From assembly GCF_001559595.1 (NCBI RefSeq), contig NZ_LNTY01000016.1, positions 1 to 45,579 on the forward strand: 45,579 nucleotides of DNA, given 5' to 3'. Both the position numbers and the translations under genes were made by a program. Below the pieces are notes generated by a model. The model made no database searches. It worked only from the letters and a program-made list of their open reading frames with translations, and had not been told where the DNA came from. Source of the stretch: Enterovibrio coralii. GTDB lineage: Bacteria; Pseudomonadota; Gammaproteobacteria; Enterobacterales; Vibrionaceae. Positions 9,134-18,892 of the stretch are shown in pieces (positions within the stretch are counted from its first letter, which is position 1; the number at the start of each line of letters is the position of its first letter).

Positions 9134-9648
9134 GAAGGTCGATATTGAGCCTGTCACTCCTCGTGTTGGCAGGATGCATCGACAGCGGCGGGCATCAGGA
9201 TCTGGAAAGCTTCATTACCAAAACCTATGCCGTGGCAGAAGTGACGGCGACGCCCACGCCACCTGAGCCGAATTTTGAACCGCTTGCCTTTGAGCCTGCC
9301 GTCACCAACGATCCTTTCGTGATGCCGATAGCGCAGGAGGAAGACGAGTATTCCCGCATTGATTGCTGGCAGCCCGATGACATGCCAGCAAAAGACCCGT
9401 TGGAAAGCTTTGAGTTGTCGTCATTGCAGTTCAAGGGAGTGATTGGTACGCCCGGACACTATTGGGCATTGGTGCAATCACCGGATACCACGATTCATCG
9501 CGTGGGGCCGGGTAGGGTGCTGGGGGGTAACCGAGGCCGGGTCGAGAGCATCAGTCAACACACTCTGTCGTTGACGGAGCATTTACCAGACGGATTAGGC
9601 TGTTGGACGAAGCGTAACGTTAAAGTGGCGATGGTTAATAAGGATTAG
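9130..9648 (+). CDS. pilP: Type IV pilus lipoprotein PilP
   Basis: 172 residues. A lipoprotein signal ends in LVLAGC, with Cys16 as the lipidation site. A flexible region rich in Pro, Thr and Glu follows, then the C-terminal beta domain (DPLESFELSSLQFKGVIG to the end) that docks on the N0 domain of the PilQ secretin. It couples the PilNO scaffold to the outer-membrane channel. ATGA overlap with pilO shows translational coupling; pilQ starts 11 bases after the stop. Confidence 0.93.
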   Translation: MRRSILSLSLLVLAGCIDSGGHQDLESFITKTYAVAEVTATPTPPEPNFEPLAFEPAVTNDPFVMPIAQEEDEYSRIDCWQPDDMPAKDPLESFELSSLQFKGVIGTPGHYWALVQSPDTTIHRVGPGRVLGGNRGRVESISQHTLSLTEHLPDGLGCWTKRNVKVAMVNKD

Positions 9649-9659
9649 AAGAGGTTCGA

Positions 9660-11402
9660 ATGAAAGGGCTTTGGAACGGATACCGGAGCAAAAGCAAATT
9701 TGCTCACTGGTTAAGTGCGCTGGTGGTTTGTCTCCCTGTCGCTCAATTGGCTTATGCTGGCAATCAACTCACCAATTTTGTTCTGCTGGAAAAAGAGAAC
9801 AATACCTACAGTCTTGAGTTGACACTGGAAAATGATGACATCATCGCCGAATTTTCAAAAAGTAACGGCGAACTGGCGATTAACCTCGAAGAGACTACGA
9901 TTGCAGATAACTTAGTCGAGCAGCAATCGTTTAATGCTGGCGTTATCCAAGGCATCGCCTTGATGCCGGGTGATGATGCCTTGTCGATTTCGCTGCAGAC
10001 AACCAGCCACTTTGGCTACGATTACTTCCAGTCTGACAACTTACTGACCGTGGACATCTTCCCGTCGTTGACCGTGGTGAAATCGGACACCAACACCCAA
10101 CCAACCGCAACGAAGCGCGGCAATATCTCGATTAATTTCCAAGATATTCCGGTTCGCTCTGTGCTGCAGATTTTGGCTGATCACAACGGCTTTAACTTGG
10201 TGATCTCCGATTCAGTCGACGGCAACCTGACGCTGCGCCTTGATAACGTGCCGTGGCAAAAAGCCTTAGAAACTATCCTGACGGTCAAAGGGTTAGATAA
10301 AAGACAAAAGGGTGACATCCTGCTTATCGCGCCCAAAACCGAGTTGGATGAGCAAGAGCGTTTGGCGTTAGAGAAAATCCAGTTTGAACGTGAGATGGCT
10401 TCACTTCGCTCGGAAGTGATTCAAATCCATTATGCGAGCGCAGAAGAGTTCAAAGAGATGTTGGAAGGGGATGACGAAGACAGTGAAGAGAGTGTCGCCT
10501 TGCTGTCTGAACGCGGCAGCGTTGCCGTTGACCCGCGCACCAACTCGCTGATTGTGACTGACCTCGCTGACAATATTGAAGTGGTAAAAGCATTGCTCGC
10601 AACCTTGGATGTGCCCGTGAATCAGGTTGAGATTGAAGCGCGCATTGTCACTGTGGATGAAGGCACGTTAGATGAGCTTGGCGTGCGTTGGGGTGTGGTA
10701 AATCAAAACGGTAACTTCACCACAGGCAGCACCATTCAAGGTAACTGGCAGCACACCGACCGCATTGACTGGCTCGGTGATGGTGAGCAGCCGGATACCC
10801 TCGACATCGATGACTACCTCAACGTCAACTTGGGTGCGGTAAGCCCGAATGCGTCCAGCATTGCCTTCTCCATCGCCAACCTTGGTAAAGACTTGTTGCT
10901 CGACTTAGAGCTGTCGGCGTTGCAGTCAGAAAACCGCGCAGAAATCATTTCCAGTCCACGCCTTTTAACCACCAACAAGCGTGCGGCGTACATCGAGCAA
11001 GGTACGGAGCTGCCTTACCTTGAAGCATCATCCAGTGGTGCCACAGCTGTGTCGTTTAAAAAGGCGGTACTGAGCTTGTCGGTAACCCCTCAAATCACAC
11101 CGGAAAACAAACTGGTGCTGGATTTGGTGGTCACGCAAGACAAACCGTCGATTACGGTAAAAGCGGGGAACGGCGAAGCCATGGCCATCAATACTCAGCG
11201 CATTGGCACCCAAGTGCTGGTCAATGACGGTGAAACCATTGTCCTTGGTGGGATCTTCCAGCATGAGATCGCCAATATCGAAGAAAAAGTGCCGTTGCTC
11301 GGCGATATTCCGGGATTGGGTATCCTTTTCCGTCGAAATTACGAATCGATGGGCAAACGAGAGTTGCTGATTTTCGTCACGCCAAGGGTCATGGTGCAAT
11401 AA
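9660..11402 (+). CDS. pilQ: Type IV pilus secretin PilQ
   Basis: 580 residues with a signal peptide ending near AYAG (residue 34). Domains in order: one AMIN domain (about 36-130, peptidoglycan binding), an STN/N0 domain (about 150-215, ISINFQDIPVRSVLQILADHNGFNLVIS), an N1 domain (about 235-325), then the secretin core to the C-terminus with VPLLGDIPGLGILFR near the end. It forms the outer-membrane ring through which the pilus passes. At one AMIN domain it is compact compared with the longer PilQ of Neisseria. It ends the pil operon; a long hairpin follows before aroK. Confidence 0.95.
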   Translation: MKGLWNGYRSKSKFAHWLSALVVCLPVAQLAYAGNQLTNFVLLEKENNTYSLELTLENDDIIAEFSKSNGELAINLEETTIADNLVEQQSFNAGVIQGIALMPGDDALSISLQTTSHFGYDYFQSDNLLTVDIFPSLTVVKSDTNTQPTATKRGNISINFQDIPVRSVLQILADHNGFNLVISDSVDGNLTLRLDNVPWQKALETILTVKGLDKRQKGDILLIAPKTELDEQERLALEKIQFEREMASLRSEVIQIHYASAEEFKEMLEGDDEDSEESVALLSERGSVAVDPRTNSLIVTDLADNIEVVKALLATLDVPVNQVEIEARIVTVDEGTLDELGVRWGVVNQNGNFTTGSTIQGNWQHTDRIDWLGDGEQPDTLDIDDYLNVNLGAVSPNASSIAFSIANLGKDLLLDLELSALQSENRAEIISSPRLLTTNKRAAYIEQGTELPYLEASSSGATAVSFKKAVLSLSVTPQITPENKLVLDLVVTQDKPSITVKAGNGEAMAINTQRIGTQVLVNDGETIVLGGIFQHEIANIEEKVPLLGDIPGLGILFRRNYESMGKRELLIFVTPRVMVQ

Positions 11403-11456
11403 ATTTGCCGTGAGTTTGGTGCTAAGCGGCGGAAAAACCGATATTCTTCAATAATT

Positions 11457-11485
11457 CTGAAAGCCACAGTGTCTGTGGCTTTCAG
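11457..11485. terminator. Strong 13-bp hairpin after pilQ
   Basis: Perfect 13-base inverted repeat (CTGAAAGCCACAG and its complement) with a TGT loop, 55 bases past the pilQ stop. The sequence after it is only mildly T-rich, so it may be a weak terminator or an RNA 3'-end stabiliser separating pil from aroK. Confidence 0.6.
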
Positions 11486-11685
11486 CGTCTTGCTTTGCCC
11501 TGCATATGCTGAGAAGCGACTTAAACCCCAACAATGGCGTATTTTAAGTTGCCAAAGGGCTAGGTGACCTGAGATAATTTTTGGTCTGATCACGAATTAT
11601 CTGTGAGGAATTTGGCGCCTCGGGCTTTCGGATAGCGAGCCTGCGGGCGGTGTTGTTTTCATTAACCGCGCGTAAACTGCTTAAA

Positions 11686-12204
11686 ATGGCTGAAAAACGA
11701 AATATCTTTCTTGTAGGTCCAATGGGGGCTGGCAAAAGCACAATTGGTCGACACCTTGCACAACAACTACACATGGAATTTTTTGACTCGGACACCGTGA
11801 TCGAAGAGCGCACTGGTGCTGATATCGCATGGGTGTTCGATGTTGAAGGTGAAGAGGGATTCCGTGCTCGCGAAGAGAACGTAATCAACGACCTAACTGA
11901 AAAACAAGGTATTGTTCTGGCAACGGGCGGTGGTTCAATCAAGAGCCGCGAAAGCCGCAACCGTCTGTCTGCTCGTGGTATCGTGGTTTATCTTGAAACC
12001 ACCATTGAAAAACAATTGGCGCGTACTCAGCGTGATAAGAAGCGTCCACTGCTTCAAACTGAACAGCCACGCGAAGTGCTAGAAGAGCTAGCTGGCGAGC
12101 GCAATCCTCTGTACGAAGAGATTGCTGACTACACAGTTCGCACGGATGATCAAAGCGCCAAAGTGGTAGCAAACCAGATCATCGAACTGCTGGAAAATCA
12201 CTAA
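11686..12204 (+). CDS. aroK: Shikimate kinase I
   Basis: 172 residues. It transfers phosphate from ATP to shikimate in the chorismate pathway. The P-loop GPMGAGKST is at residues 10-18, the shikimate-binding Asp in [10 protein letters not shown], and GGGSIKS binds substrate; the lid carries RDKKRPLL. I start at ATG 11686 ([14 protein letters not shown]), matching the usual length, rather than at an upstream non-ATG codon in the same frame. It is followed 18 bases later by aroB, with damX and dam beyond, the order known from E. coli. Confidence 0.97.
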   Translation: MAEKRNIFLVGPMGAGKSTIGRHLAQQLHMEFFDSDTVIEERTGADIAWVFDVEGEEGFRAREENVINDLTEKQGIVLATGGGSIKSRESRNRLSARGIVVYLETTIEKQLARTQRDKKRPLLQTEQPREVLEELAGERNPLYEEIADYTVRTDDQSAKVVANQIIELLENH

Positions 12205-12222
12205 GACATAGAAAGGAATTCC

Positions 12223-13299
12223 ATGGAAAGGATCGACGTAAACCTTGGCGACAGAAGTTATCCCATTTCGATAGGCGCAGGATTACTTGCTGATCCCGCA
12301 CTCTTCTCTGCTGCCAAAGGCCGCCGTGTGGTGGTGGTGACCAATGAAACCATCGCACCGCTTTACGCTGACCTTTTACTGGAAACCTTGAATAAAGCTG
12401 GCGGCGAGCCAGCTTTATTGTCCCTGCCTGACGGCGAGCAATACAAAACCCTCGATACCTTCAATACCATCAATACCTTCTTGCTGGAAGGCAACTACGC
12501 CCGTGACGTACTGATTGTTGCGCTGGGTGGCGGTGTTATTGGTGATGTCGTGGGCTTTGCAGCGGCTTGCTATCAGCGCGGCGTAGACTTTATTCAAGTA
12601 CCAACCACCTTGTTGTCGCAAGTCGACTCATCGGTCGGTGGCAAAACCGCAATCAATCATCCTCTTGGTAAGAACATGATTGGGGCGTTTTACCAACCGA
12701 AAGCCGTGGTGATTGATACCGATGTACTTAACACCTTACCTCAGCGTGAATTTGCTGCGGGCATGGCAGAAGTCATCAAGTACGGCATCATTGCTGACAA
12801 ACCGTTCTTCCATTGGCTTGAGGAAAACCTCGCGCCGCTGAATCAATTGGATAACGACGCCATCGTTTACACCATCAAACGCTGCTGCCAAATCAAAGCC
12901 GACGTGGTTGCAGAAGATGAAAAAGAATCGGGTGTACGTGCGCTGTTGAACCTTGGCCACACTTTCGGCCATGCGATTGAAGCGGAAATGGGATACGGCA
13001 ACTGGCTGCACGGCGAAGCGGTCGCAGCAGGTACTGTGATGGCGGCAACGACTGCCCATCTTCAGCAATTGCTTTCAAAAGAAGATGTTATCCGTATCAC
13101 TTCCTTGCTCGAAAATGCGAATCTTCCCGTGAAAGCACCAAGTGCTATGGGCTATGATGCATTTATTAAGCATATGAAACGCGATAAGAAAGTGCTCTCT
13201 GGGCAACTGCGTTTTGTTTTGCCAACCTCAATTGGAACGGCGGAAGTGGTTTCGAATGTATCTCCAGAAACGCTTGCAGAGGTCATTACGACACATTAA
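12223..13299 (+). CDS. aroB: 3-dehydroquinate synthase
   Basis: 358 residues, full length. It converts DAHP to 3-dehydroquinate, the second step of the shikimate pathway, with NAD and a divalent metal. Signature segments are the NAD loop [32 protein letters not shown], the metal ligands in [11 protein letters not shown] and [13 protein letters not shown], and the His in [10 protein letters not shown]. It sits between aroK and damX in one apparent operon. Confidence 0.97.
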   Translation: MERIDVNLGDRSYPISIGAGLLADPALFSAAKGRRVVVVTNETIAPLYADLLLETLNKAGGEPALLSLPDGEQYKTLDTFNTINTFLLEGNYARDVLIVALGGGVIGDVVGFAAACYQRGVDFIQVPTTLLSQVDSSVGGKTAINHPLGKNMIGAFYQPKAVVIDTDVLNTLPQREFAAGMAEVIKYGIIADKPFFHWLEENLAPLNQLDNDAIVYTIKRCCQIKADVVAEDEKESGVRALLNLGHTFGHAIEAEMGYGNWLHGEAVAAGTVMAATTAHLQQLLSKEDVIRITSLLENANLPVKAPSAMGYDAFIKHMKRDKKVLSGQLRFVLPTSIGTAEVVSNVSPETLAEVITTH

Positions 13300-13311
13300 G
13301 CGGGTTTGTAT

Positions 13312-14865
13312 ATGACAGGCTCCCACGACATGATTGCGTTGGATTTGGATAGCCAAATCCAACTCTTGTCTCGCATTCAATTCCTGACGCGTTTCAGCTC
13401 CAATCTGGTTCAAGTAACGGGTGACACGGGCGCAGGTAAAACCTGGCTCAGTGAGCGTTACCTTGAAAACTGGGCGAGCGAACCTACGCAATCTCTCCTC
13501 ATTTGTAATAACACCCAACAGGATGCACAGCACCGTGCCATTATCCTGCGCCAAATTGTGCGTGATGGTGTGTTCAACGAGAACGATTCCATGCTGCAAA
13601 GCTTGGAATACATGCTGGAAGGTAACAGCGTCCACGCCTTGATTGTTATCGACAATGCACAGCGCCTCAGTGCCAACCTGATTGCAGAACTTTGGGCGTT
13701 AGTGACTGAAGCGCAACAACGCAATAATTGGCAAATCAATGTGCTGCTGTTTAGCTTACGCGGCAAGTTGAACAAGTGGCTGCACAAGGTCTCTTACGGT
13801 CAGGGCGTAAAACCCCTTGAGCTGGAGATCAGTCCTCTCGCCGACAACGAGCGAGAAATGTTTATTGAAGTCATGATGGTCAGCCGCCAATTGGATGCGG
13901 CGCAGCGTCGCGCGTTAAAAGCGAAAGCCGCACTGCTGCCATCATTGCCTGGGGCATTAAAAAGTCTAGGACAACAGGAGACCTCCTCGATGGAAGAGAA
14001 GAAGCGCCGCTCTCTCATACCTTTGTTATTGCTTGTGCTGTTTCTTCTTGTGCTCGGTGGTGGTTTGGTTTGGTGGGCAATGAAACCCCAAATGCAAACC
14101 GCACCGGTTGAGGTTGCTGAAGCGGTCACCGATGGCGTGAAATCGCTCAATGACATCCTGGAAGAGAAAGAAAAAGAAATGAACGCAGAAGGCGCGGGCA
14201 CTGACGCGTCTGACCCTGCGCTTGCCTCGGTAGGCTCTGTCACTGACGACAACATCAACCTGCCTGATGAGCCAGTTGTGGAAGGCATGACAGTGGGTCG
14301 CAGAGACCCAAGCCGCCGCATTGTGGTGCCGGATAACGTGGTTGATGCGATTATCGACGATCAGGAAACTGGCGGTGACGGCACAGCAGCAGTGGATGAG
14401 CCTTTGATCCCTGAGTTGGCGGAAACGGCACCTAACCAAACAGCGACGACAACGACACCAGTGACTGTCACTGAAACAGTGGTTGAGACGGCGGTTGAAA
14501 CCGCATCGAAACCAGAGCCGGTCGCGCCACCAGTGCAGCCTACGCCAACACCTGTTGTGGATACGCCGCTTGCGAACAATGTCTTGCTGACGGTGCCAGA
14601 GTCGCGTTATGCCCTGCAACTTGCCGCGTTGCAGTCGAAAGATGCGGTGAATGAGTTCATGCAAGAGTACGATTTGTCGGGCTCGGCATTGGTGTACGAA
14701 ACACGTCGAAACGGCGAACCTTGGTTTATGGTGCTGGTGGGTGATTACCCAACGGTTGCCGATGCGAGACGGGCAGAAGTGCAATTGCCTGAGAACGTTC
14801 GTAATCTGACGCCGTGGGCAAAATCATTCGCGCAAATCCACAAAGAGATTGCATTGGCAAATTAA
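13312..14865 (+). CDS. damX: Cell-division SPOR protein DamX
   Basis: 517 residues. The N-terminal AAA-type ATPase-like domain (about 1-220) has a P-loop GDTGAGKTWL. A transmembrane helix lies near 235-258 (LIPLLLLVLFLLVLGGGLVWWAM), then a long acidic Thr/Val/Pro-rich linker, and a C-terminal SPOR domain in the last 75 residues (RYALQLAALQSKDAVNEFM). SPOR domains bind denuded septal peptidoglycan. As in other Vibrionaceae the ATPase-like part is on the N-terminal side. A TTG six bases upstream could also start the frame; I prefer the ATG. It starts 12 bases after aroB. Confidence 0.9.
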   Translation: MTGSHDMIALDLDSQIQLLSRIQFLTRFSSNLVQVTGDTGAGKTWLSERYLENWASEPTQSLLICNNTQQDAQHRAIILRQIVRDGVFNENDSMLQSLEYMLEGNSVHALIVIDNAQRLSANLIAELWALVTEAQQRNNWQINVLLFSLRGKLNKWLHKVSYGQGVKPLELEISPLADNEREMFIEVMMVSRQLDAAQRRALKAKAALLPSLPGALKSLGQQETSSMEEKKRRSLIPLLLLVLFLLVLGGGLVWWAMKPQMQTAPVEVAEAVTDGVKSLNDILEEKEKEMNAEGAGTDASDPALASVGSVTDDNINLPDEPVVEGMTVGRRDPSRRIVVPDNVVDAIIDDQETGGDGTAAVDEPLIPELAETAPNQTATTTTPVTVTETVVETAVETASKPEPVAPPVQPTPTPVVDTPLANNVLLTVPESRYALQLAALQSKDAVNEFMQEYDLSGSALVYETRRNGEPWFMVLVGDYPTVADARRAEVQLPENVRNLTPWAKSFAQIHKEIALAN

Positions 14866-14968
14866 CCCCGTACTTCGGTACACAAGGCACGAATTAACGC
14901 TGATTGATGGTGAAAAATAAGATACAATCCGCCACCTTTCGTACAGCAGTGGTGGTGGATACACATTA

Positions 14969-15802
14969 ATGAAAAAGCATCGTGCCTTTCTTAAGTGGGC
15001 CGGGGGTAAATACTCTCTGGTTGAAGAAATCCGCAAGCACCTGCCTGAAGGCAAAAAGCTGATTGAGCCTTTTGTCGGTGCGGGCTCTGTGTTTTTGAAC
15101 ACAGACTATGAGCACTACCGCCTCGCAGACATCAATCCTGATCTCATCAATCTGTATAACTTGCTCAAACAAGAGCCGACCCGTTATATCGACGATGTGA
15201 AGAAGCTGTTCACCCAAGAGTACAACCAAAAAGGGGCGTACCTTGCGATCCGCGATGAATTCAACAAGAGCAAAGACCCATACCTGCGCTCACTTTACTT
15301 CTTGTACATGAACCGCCACGGGTTTAATGGCCTTTGCCGTTACAACAAAAAAGGCGGCTTCAACGTGCCATTTGGCTCTTACAAAAAGCCGTACTTCCCA
15401 GAAGCGGAGATGGAGTTCTTTTCCGAGAAATCCAAGAAAGCGACGTTTGTGTGTGAAGGCTATCAGCAGAGCTTCAAGGCCGCGCGTCGTGGCAGTGTGA
15501 TTTACTGCGATCCACCGTATGCACCTTTATCGACAACAGCCAACTTCACCACCTATGCAAGTGGTGGCTTTAGTTTGGATGACCAAGCGTTGCTGGGTGA
15601 ATACGCCCGTAAAGTGGCGACAGAGAAGAGCGTGCCTGTGCTGATTTCGAACCATGATACGCCCCTGACACGCAGCTTGTATCACGGTGCACACCTGAAT
15701 GTGGTGAAAGTAAAGCGCACCATCAGCCGAAACGGCAGTGGTCGTAACAAAGTGGATGAGCTGCTGGCACTGTTTGCCTGCGAAAGCCCTGAGCTGCCTT
15801 AA
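14969..15802 (+). CDS. dam: DNA adenine methylase (GATC)
   Basis: 277 residues, class alpha N6-adenine methyltransferase. Motif FLKWAGGKYSL (residues 7-17) and FVGAGSVF (35-42) bind S-adenosylmethionine; the catalytic DPPY is at residues 181-184, the same position as in E. coli Dam. It methylates GATC, serving mismatch repair strand choice, replication timing and gene regulation; dam is essential in some vibrios. About 100 bases after damX it probably has its own promoter, since TACAAT near 14918 could be a -10 box. Confidence 0.96.
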   Translation: MKKHRAFLKWAGGKYSLVEEIRKHLPEGKKLIEPFVGAGSVFLNTDYEHYRLADINPDLINLYNLLKQEPTRYIDDVKKLFTQEYNQKGAYLAIRDEFNKSKDPYLRSLYFLYMNRHGFNGLCRYNKKGGFNVPFGSYKKPYFPEAEMEFFSEKSKKATFVCEGYQQSFKAARRGSVIYCDPPYAPLSTTANFTTYASGGFSLDDQALLGEYARKVATEKSVPVLISNHDTPLTRSLYHGAHLNVVKVKRTISRNGSGRNKVDELLALFACESPELP

Positions 15803-15804
15803 CC

Positions 15805-16020
15805 TTATGCTGGCGTGATCAACGAGACCACGCCAATCAATCCCAGCACAAACACAATCACAAACACCACACCGACGACGATGTAAGGCACCATGCTGGC
15901 TTGCTGAAAGTCGCGCACCCGGTTTTTATCTGACTGCACGCCAAACATCGCAGCAAAAACACTTTTGATGATATCGAGGATGCCGACGGTGTTCTCGTTT
16001 TGTTCGTCTGTCTTCTTCAC
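15805..16020 (-). CDS. DUF2970 family small membrane protein
   Basis: 71 residues with ILDIIKSVFAAMFGVQSDKNRVRDFQ, which I recognise as the DUF2970 signature, and one C-terminal transmembrane helix (about 44-68, MVPYIVVGVVFVIVFVLGLIGVVSL). Function unknown. It is convergent with dam, separated by two bases, and divergent from rpe. It is the only gene on the minus strand in this stretch. Confidence 0.82.
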   Translation of the reverse strand: MKKTDEQNENTVGILDIIKSVFAAMFGVQSDKNRVRDFQQASMVPYIVVGVVFVIVFVLGLIGVVSLITPA

Positions 16021-16194
16021 GCCTGCCTGCCTTATTCTCTCTGACTTTTCTCAGCTTAGCGCATGCCATCTAGGATGGGTGTGCCAGACCTAAAACCGTT
16101 AGGTTATGGTATGAATCAAAGTATCTGATAGGACAGGGCGTTTCGGATCGGGTAGAATTGCGACGACTTTTTGAGTGGCAAGTGAGGCTATAGG

Positions 16195-16869
16195 ATGAAG
16201 GATTTTCTCATTGCGCCGTCGATTCTCTCGGCGGATTTCGCACGTTTAGGTGAAGATGTTGAAAAAGTGCTGGCAGCGGGTGCTGACGTGGTGCATTTCG
16301 ACGTGATGGACAACCATTACGTGCCAAACCTGACTTTTGGCGCACCTATCTGTAAAGCTCTTCGTGACTATGGCATTACTGCCCCAATCGACGTTCACCT
16401 GATGGTGAAACCTGTAGACCGCATCATCCCTGATTTCGCAAAAGCGGGTGCTAGTATGATCACCTTCCACGTGGAAGCAAGTGAACATGTGGATCGCTCT
16501 CTGCAACTTATCAAAGAACATGGTTGTCAGGCGGGTCTGGTATTTAACCCAGCGACACCGCTGCACCACCTTGACCACGTCATGGACAAAGTGGACATGA
16601 TTTTGCTGATGTCGGTTAACCCAGGTTTCGGCGGTCAATCGTTCATTCCAGAAACACTGAATAAACTGCGTGAAGTGCGTCGTCGTATCGACGAGAGCGG
16701 TCGCAACATTCGTCTGGAAATCGACGGCGGTGTGAAAGTCGACAATATTCGTGAAATTGCAGAAGCGGGCGCGGACATGTTCGTGGCAGGCTCAGCGATT
16801 TTCGGTCAGCCGGATTACAAAGCGGTAATCGATGAAATGCGTGCAGAACTGAGCAATGTAGGAAAATAA
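16195..16869 (+). CDS. rpe: Ribulose-phosphate 3-epimerase
   Basis: 224 residues, TIM barrel. It interconverts ribulose 5-phosphate and xylulose 5-phosphate in the pentose phosphate pathway. Signature segments: [16 protein letters not shown] at the N-terminus, [16 protein letters not shown] (metal His and Asp), [27 protein letters not shown] (second Asp) and AGSAIFG (phosphate site). It begins the rpe-gph-trpS group; gph starts four bases after its stop. Confidence 0.97.
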   Translation: MKDFLIAPSILSADFARLGEDVEKVLAAGADVVHFDVMDNHYVPNLTFGAPICKALRDYGITAPIDVHLMVKPVDRIIPDFAKAGASMITFHVEASEHVDRSLQLIKEHGCQAGLVFNPATPLHHLDHVMDKVDMILLMSVNPGFGGQSFIPETLNKLREVRRRIDESGRNIRLEIDGGVKVDNIREIAEAGADMFVAGSAIFGQPDYKAVIDEMRAELSNVGK

Positions 16870-16872
16870 GCT

Positions 16873-17571
16873 GTGACGGTAAATTTCGACACAATCAAAT
16901 ACGTGGCGTTTGACCTTGACGGTACGCTGGTAGATAGCGTGCCAGATCTGGCAGAAGGCATTCGCATGGCACTGGCTGATGTGAATTTGCACACAGTGAC
17001 GGACGACGAAGTGCGTAACTGGATTGGTAACGGCGCAGAGATCATGCTTAAGCGCGCCCTGAGCCAAAGCGTCACTATCAACCCTGATCTTGACGAAGCA
17101 CTGTACCTGCAAGTGCGTGAGCGTTTTGACTTCCACTACGCGAACAACGGCCACGGTAAAACCATCGTGTACCCAGGCGTAAAAGAAACGCTGACTGAGC
17201 TGAAAAACGCGGGTTACACCCTGGGTATTGTGACCAACAAACCGTATCAGTTCGTTCCTGAGATTCTGGCGGATTTGGACTTAGCGCAGTACTTCACTGA
17301 CGTGATTGGTGGTGATTCTCTGCCTACCAACAAACCGGACCCAGAAGGCCTTTTCAGCCTTCGTGACAAGCACGGCCTTGGCGATGACAACATGCTGATG
17401 GTCGGCGACTCGAAAAACGATATCCTTGCCGCAAAAAATGCAGGCTTTGCCTCTGTTGGCCTGACTTACGGGTACAACTATGGAGAGCCAATCAGCGACA
17501 GCGCACCTGAGTTCGTTGCTGAGCACTTCAATCAGCTATTAACGGTTCTCAGCACCGTAAAAACAGCGTAA
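16873..17571 (+). CDS. gph: Phosphoglycolate phosphatase
   Basis: 232 residues, HAD superfamily. FDLDGTLVDS (residues 13-22) carries the nucleophile Asp and the acid/base Asp; IVTNKP is motif II and GDSKNDILAAKNAG motifs III-IV. It clears 2-phosphoglycolate, formed during repair of oxidised DNA ends. The GTG start at 16873 directly follows rpe. Synteny with trpS downstream supports Gph over other HAD phosphatases. Confidence 0.94.
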   Translation: MTVNFDTIKYVAFDLDGTLVDSVPDLAEGIRMALADVNLHTVTDDEVRNWIGNGAEIMLKRALSQSVTINPDLDEALYLQVRERFDFHYANNGHGKTIVYPGVKETLTELKNAGYTLGIVTNKPYQFVPEILADLDLAQYFTDVIGGDSLPTNKPDPEGLFSLRDKHGLGDDNMLMVGDSKNDILAAKNAGFASVGLTYGYNYGEPISDSAPEFVAEHFNQLLTVLSTVKTA

Positions 17572-17590
17572 ATTAAGATATTCAAATTAA

Positions 17591-17616
17591 CAGCCGATGC
17601 GTGGTTGCATCGGCTG
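17591..17616. other. Hairpin between gph and trpS
   Basis: Perfect 10-base stem CAGCCGATGC/GCATCGGCTG with a six-base loop, ending 27 bases before the trpS ATG. No U tract follows, so a leader structure or processing site is as likely as a terminator. Confidence 0.5.
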
Positions 17617-17642
17617 TCTCTACTGATAGGAACAGAAAGACC

Positions 17643-18659
17643 ATGAGCAATCCTTCGACCAAACCCATTGTACTTAGCGGTGTTCAGCCTTCAGGCGAAC
17701 TCAGTATCGGCAACTACATTGGTGCTTTGCGTCAGTGGGAACAAATGCAAGATGACTACGATTGCCAGTACTGCATCGTAGACTTGCACGCGATCACCGT
17801 GCGTCAAGATGCGGAAAAACTGCGTCAGGCGACACTGGACTCGCTGGCTCTGTGTCTGGCTGTTGGCGTGACCCCAGAAAAAAGTAACCTGTTCATCCAG
17901 TCTCACGTGCCAGAGCACGCGCAACTGGGCTGGGTTCTGAACTGCTACGCGCAGATGGGCGAATTGAACCGTATGACACAGTTCAAGGACAAGTCTGCAC
18001 GCCACGCTGAAAACATCAACGCGGGTCTGTTTGGCTACCCAGTGCTGATGGCTGCGGACATCCTACTATACCAAGCAAACCAAGTGCCTGTCGGTAACGA
18101 TCAGAAACAGCACCTTGAGCTTGCTCGTGATATCGCGCACCGTTTCAACAACCTGTATGGCGACGTGTTCACTGTGCCAGAACCGTACATCCCACAAGTG
18201 GGTGCACGTGTGATGAGCCTGCAAGATCCGACCAAGAAAATGTCGAAGTCGGATGACAACCGTAACAACGTGATTGGCCTGCTAGAAGACCCGAAATCTA
18301 TCGCGAAGAAAATCAAACGCGCAGTGACGGACTCTGAAGAGCCACCACGCGTTGCGTTCGACATTGAAACCAAACCGGGCGTTGCAAACCTGATGGGTCT
18401 GCTGTCTGTGGCAACAGGTAAATCGTTCGCAGAGATTGAAGCGGAATACGTTGGCAAGATGTACGGTCACCTGAAAACGGACACCGCTGACGCTGTGGTC
18501 GCAATGCTGGAACCAGTACAAACCCGCTACAAGCAGTTCCGTGAAGATCGCGCTTACCTAGATTCAGTCATGAAGACAGGTGCAGAAAACGCGTCTGCAC
18601 GCGCGGCAGAAACGCTGAAGAAAGTCTACGAAGCAGTGGGTTTTGTGGCGCGTCCATAA
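17643..18659 (+). CDS. trpS: Tryptophanyl-tRNA synthetase
   Basis: 338 residues, class Ic synthetase charging tRNA-Trp. The HIGH-like SIGN follows [17 protein letters not shown] near residue 20, and the KMSKS signature is present intact near residue 200 ([12 protein letters not shown]). I start at ATG 17643 ([15 protein letters not shown]) as in the family; the frame is open 14 codons further upstream but that part would overlap the hairpin. A clear terminator follows. Confidence 0.97.
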   Translation: MSNPSTKPIVLSGVQPSGELSIGNYIGALRQWEQMQDDYDCQYCIVDLHAITVRQDAEKLRQATLDSLALCLAVGVTPEKSNLFIQSHVPEHAQLGWVLNCYAQMGELNRMTQFKDKSARHAENINAGLFGYPVLMAADILLYQANQVPVGNDQKQHLELARDIAHRFNNLYGDVFTVPEPYIPQVGARVMSLQDPTKKMSKSDDNRNNVIGLLEDPKSIAKKIKRAVTDSEEPPRVAFDIETKPGVANLMGLLSVATGKSFAEIEAEYVGKMYGHLKTDTADAVVAMLEPVQTRYKQFREDRAYLDSVMKTGAENASARAAETLKKVYEAVGFVARP

Positions 18660-18675
18660 TCTCTCACTGACCAAT

Positions 18676-18705
18676 AAAAAGCAGCGACTCTTCGCTGCTT
18701 TTTTT
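18676..18705 (+). terminator. Terminator after trpS
   Basis: Stem GCAGCGA/TCGCTGC extended by A-T pairs, loop CTCT, then seven T. Confidence 0.92.
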
Positions 18706-18784
18706 ATGCCCGCCATTTTCTCGTTACGAACTCATGTTCCCTTAACCTGTTGAAAGTGTAAGCCCCTCCTCAAATTCCTTAGAC

Positions 18785-18808
18785 AGTCTTTGTCTTGATA
18801 CAAAGACT
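18785..18808. promoter_or_regulatory. Inverted repeat upstream of the nuclease gene
   Basis: Perfect nine-base inverted repeat AGTCTTTGT and ACAAAGACT with a six-base spacer, 84 bases before the nuclease start. It could be an operator or the base of a leader hairpin. It does not match a Pho box that I can recognise. Confidence 0.4.
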
Positions 18809-18892
18809 TGAGAGATTCATCACTTAAATGACATCTGTGGCTGATAAACCATTTGCGGTGTTTATGACTTCACACGCAAAAAAGGACAGCTA

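Noticed and set aside
14026..14784. 252-codon minus-strand frame rich in Arg, Cys and His
   Set aside because: Shadow of the low-complexity linker of damX.
18830..18892. Search for a Pho box before the nuclease gene, as V. cholerae xds responds to phosphate
   Set aside because: No two direct repeats resembling CTGTCAT with four-base spacing were found.
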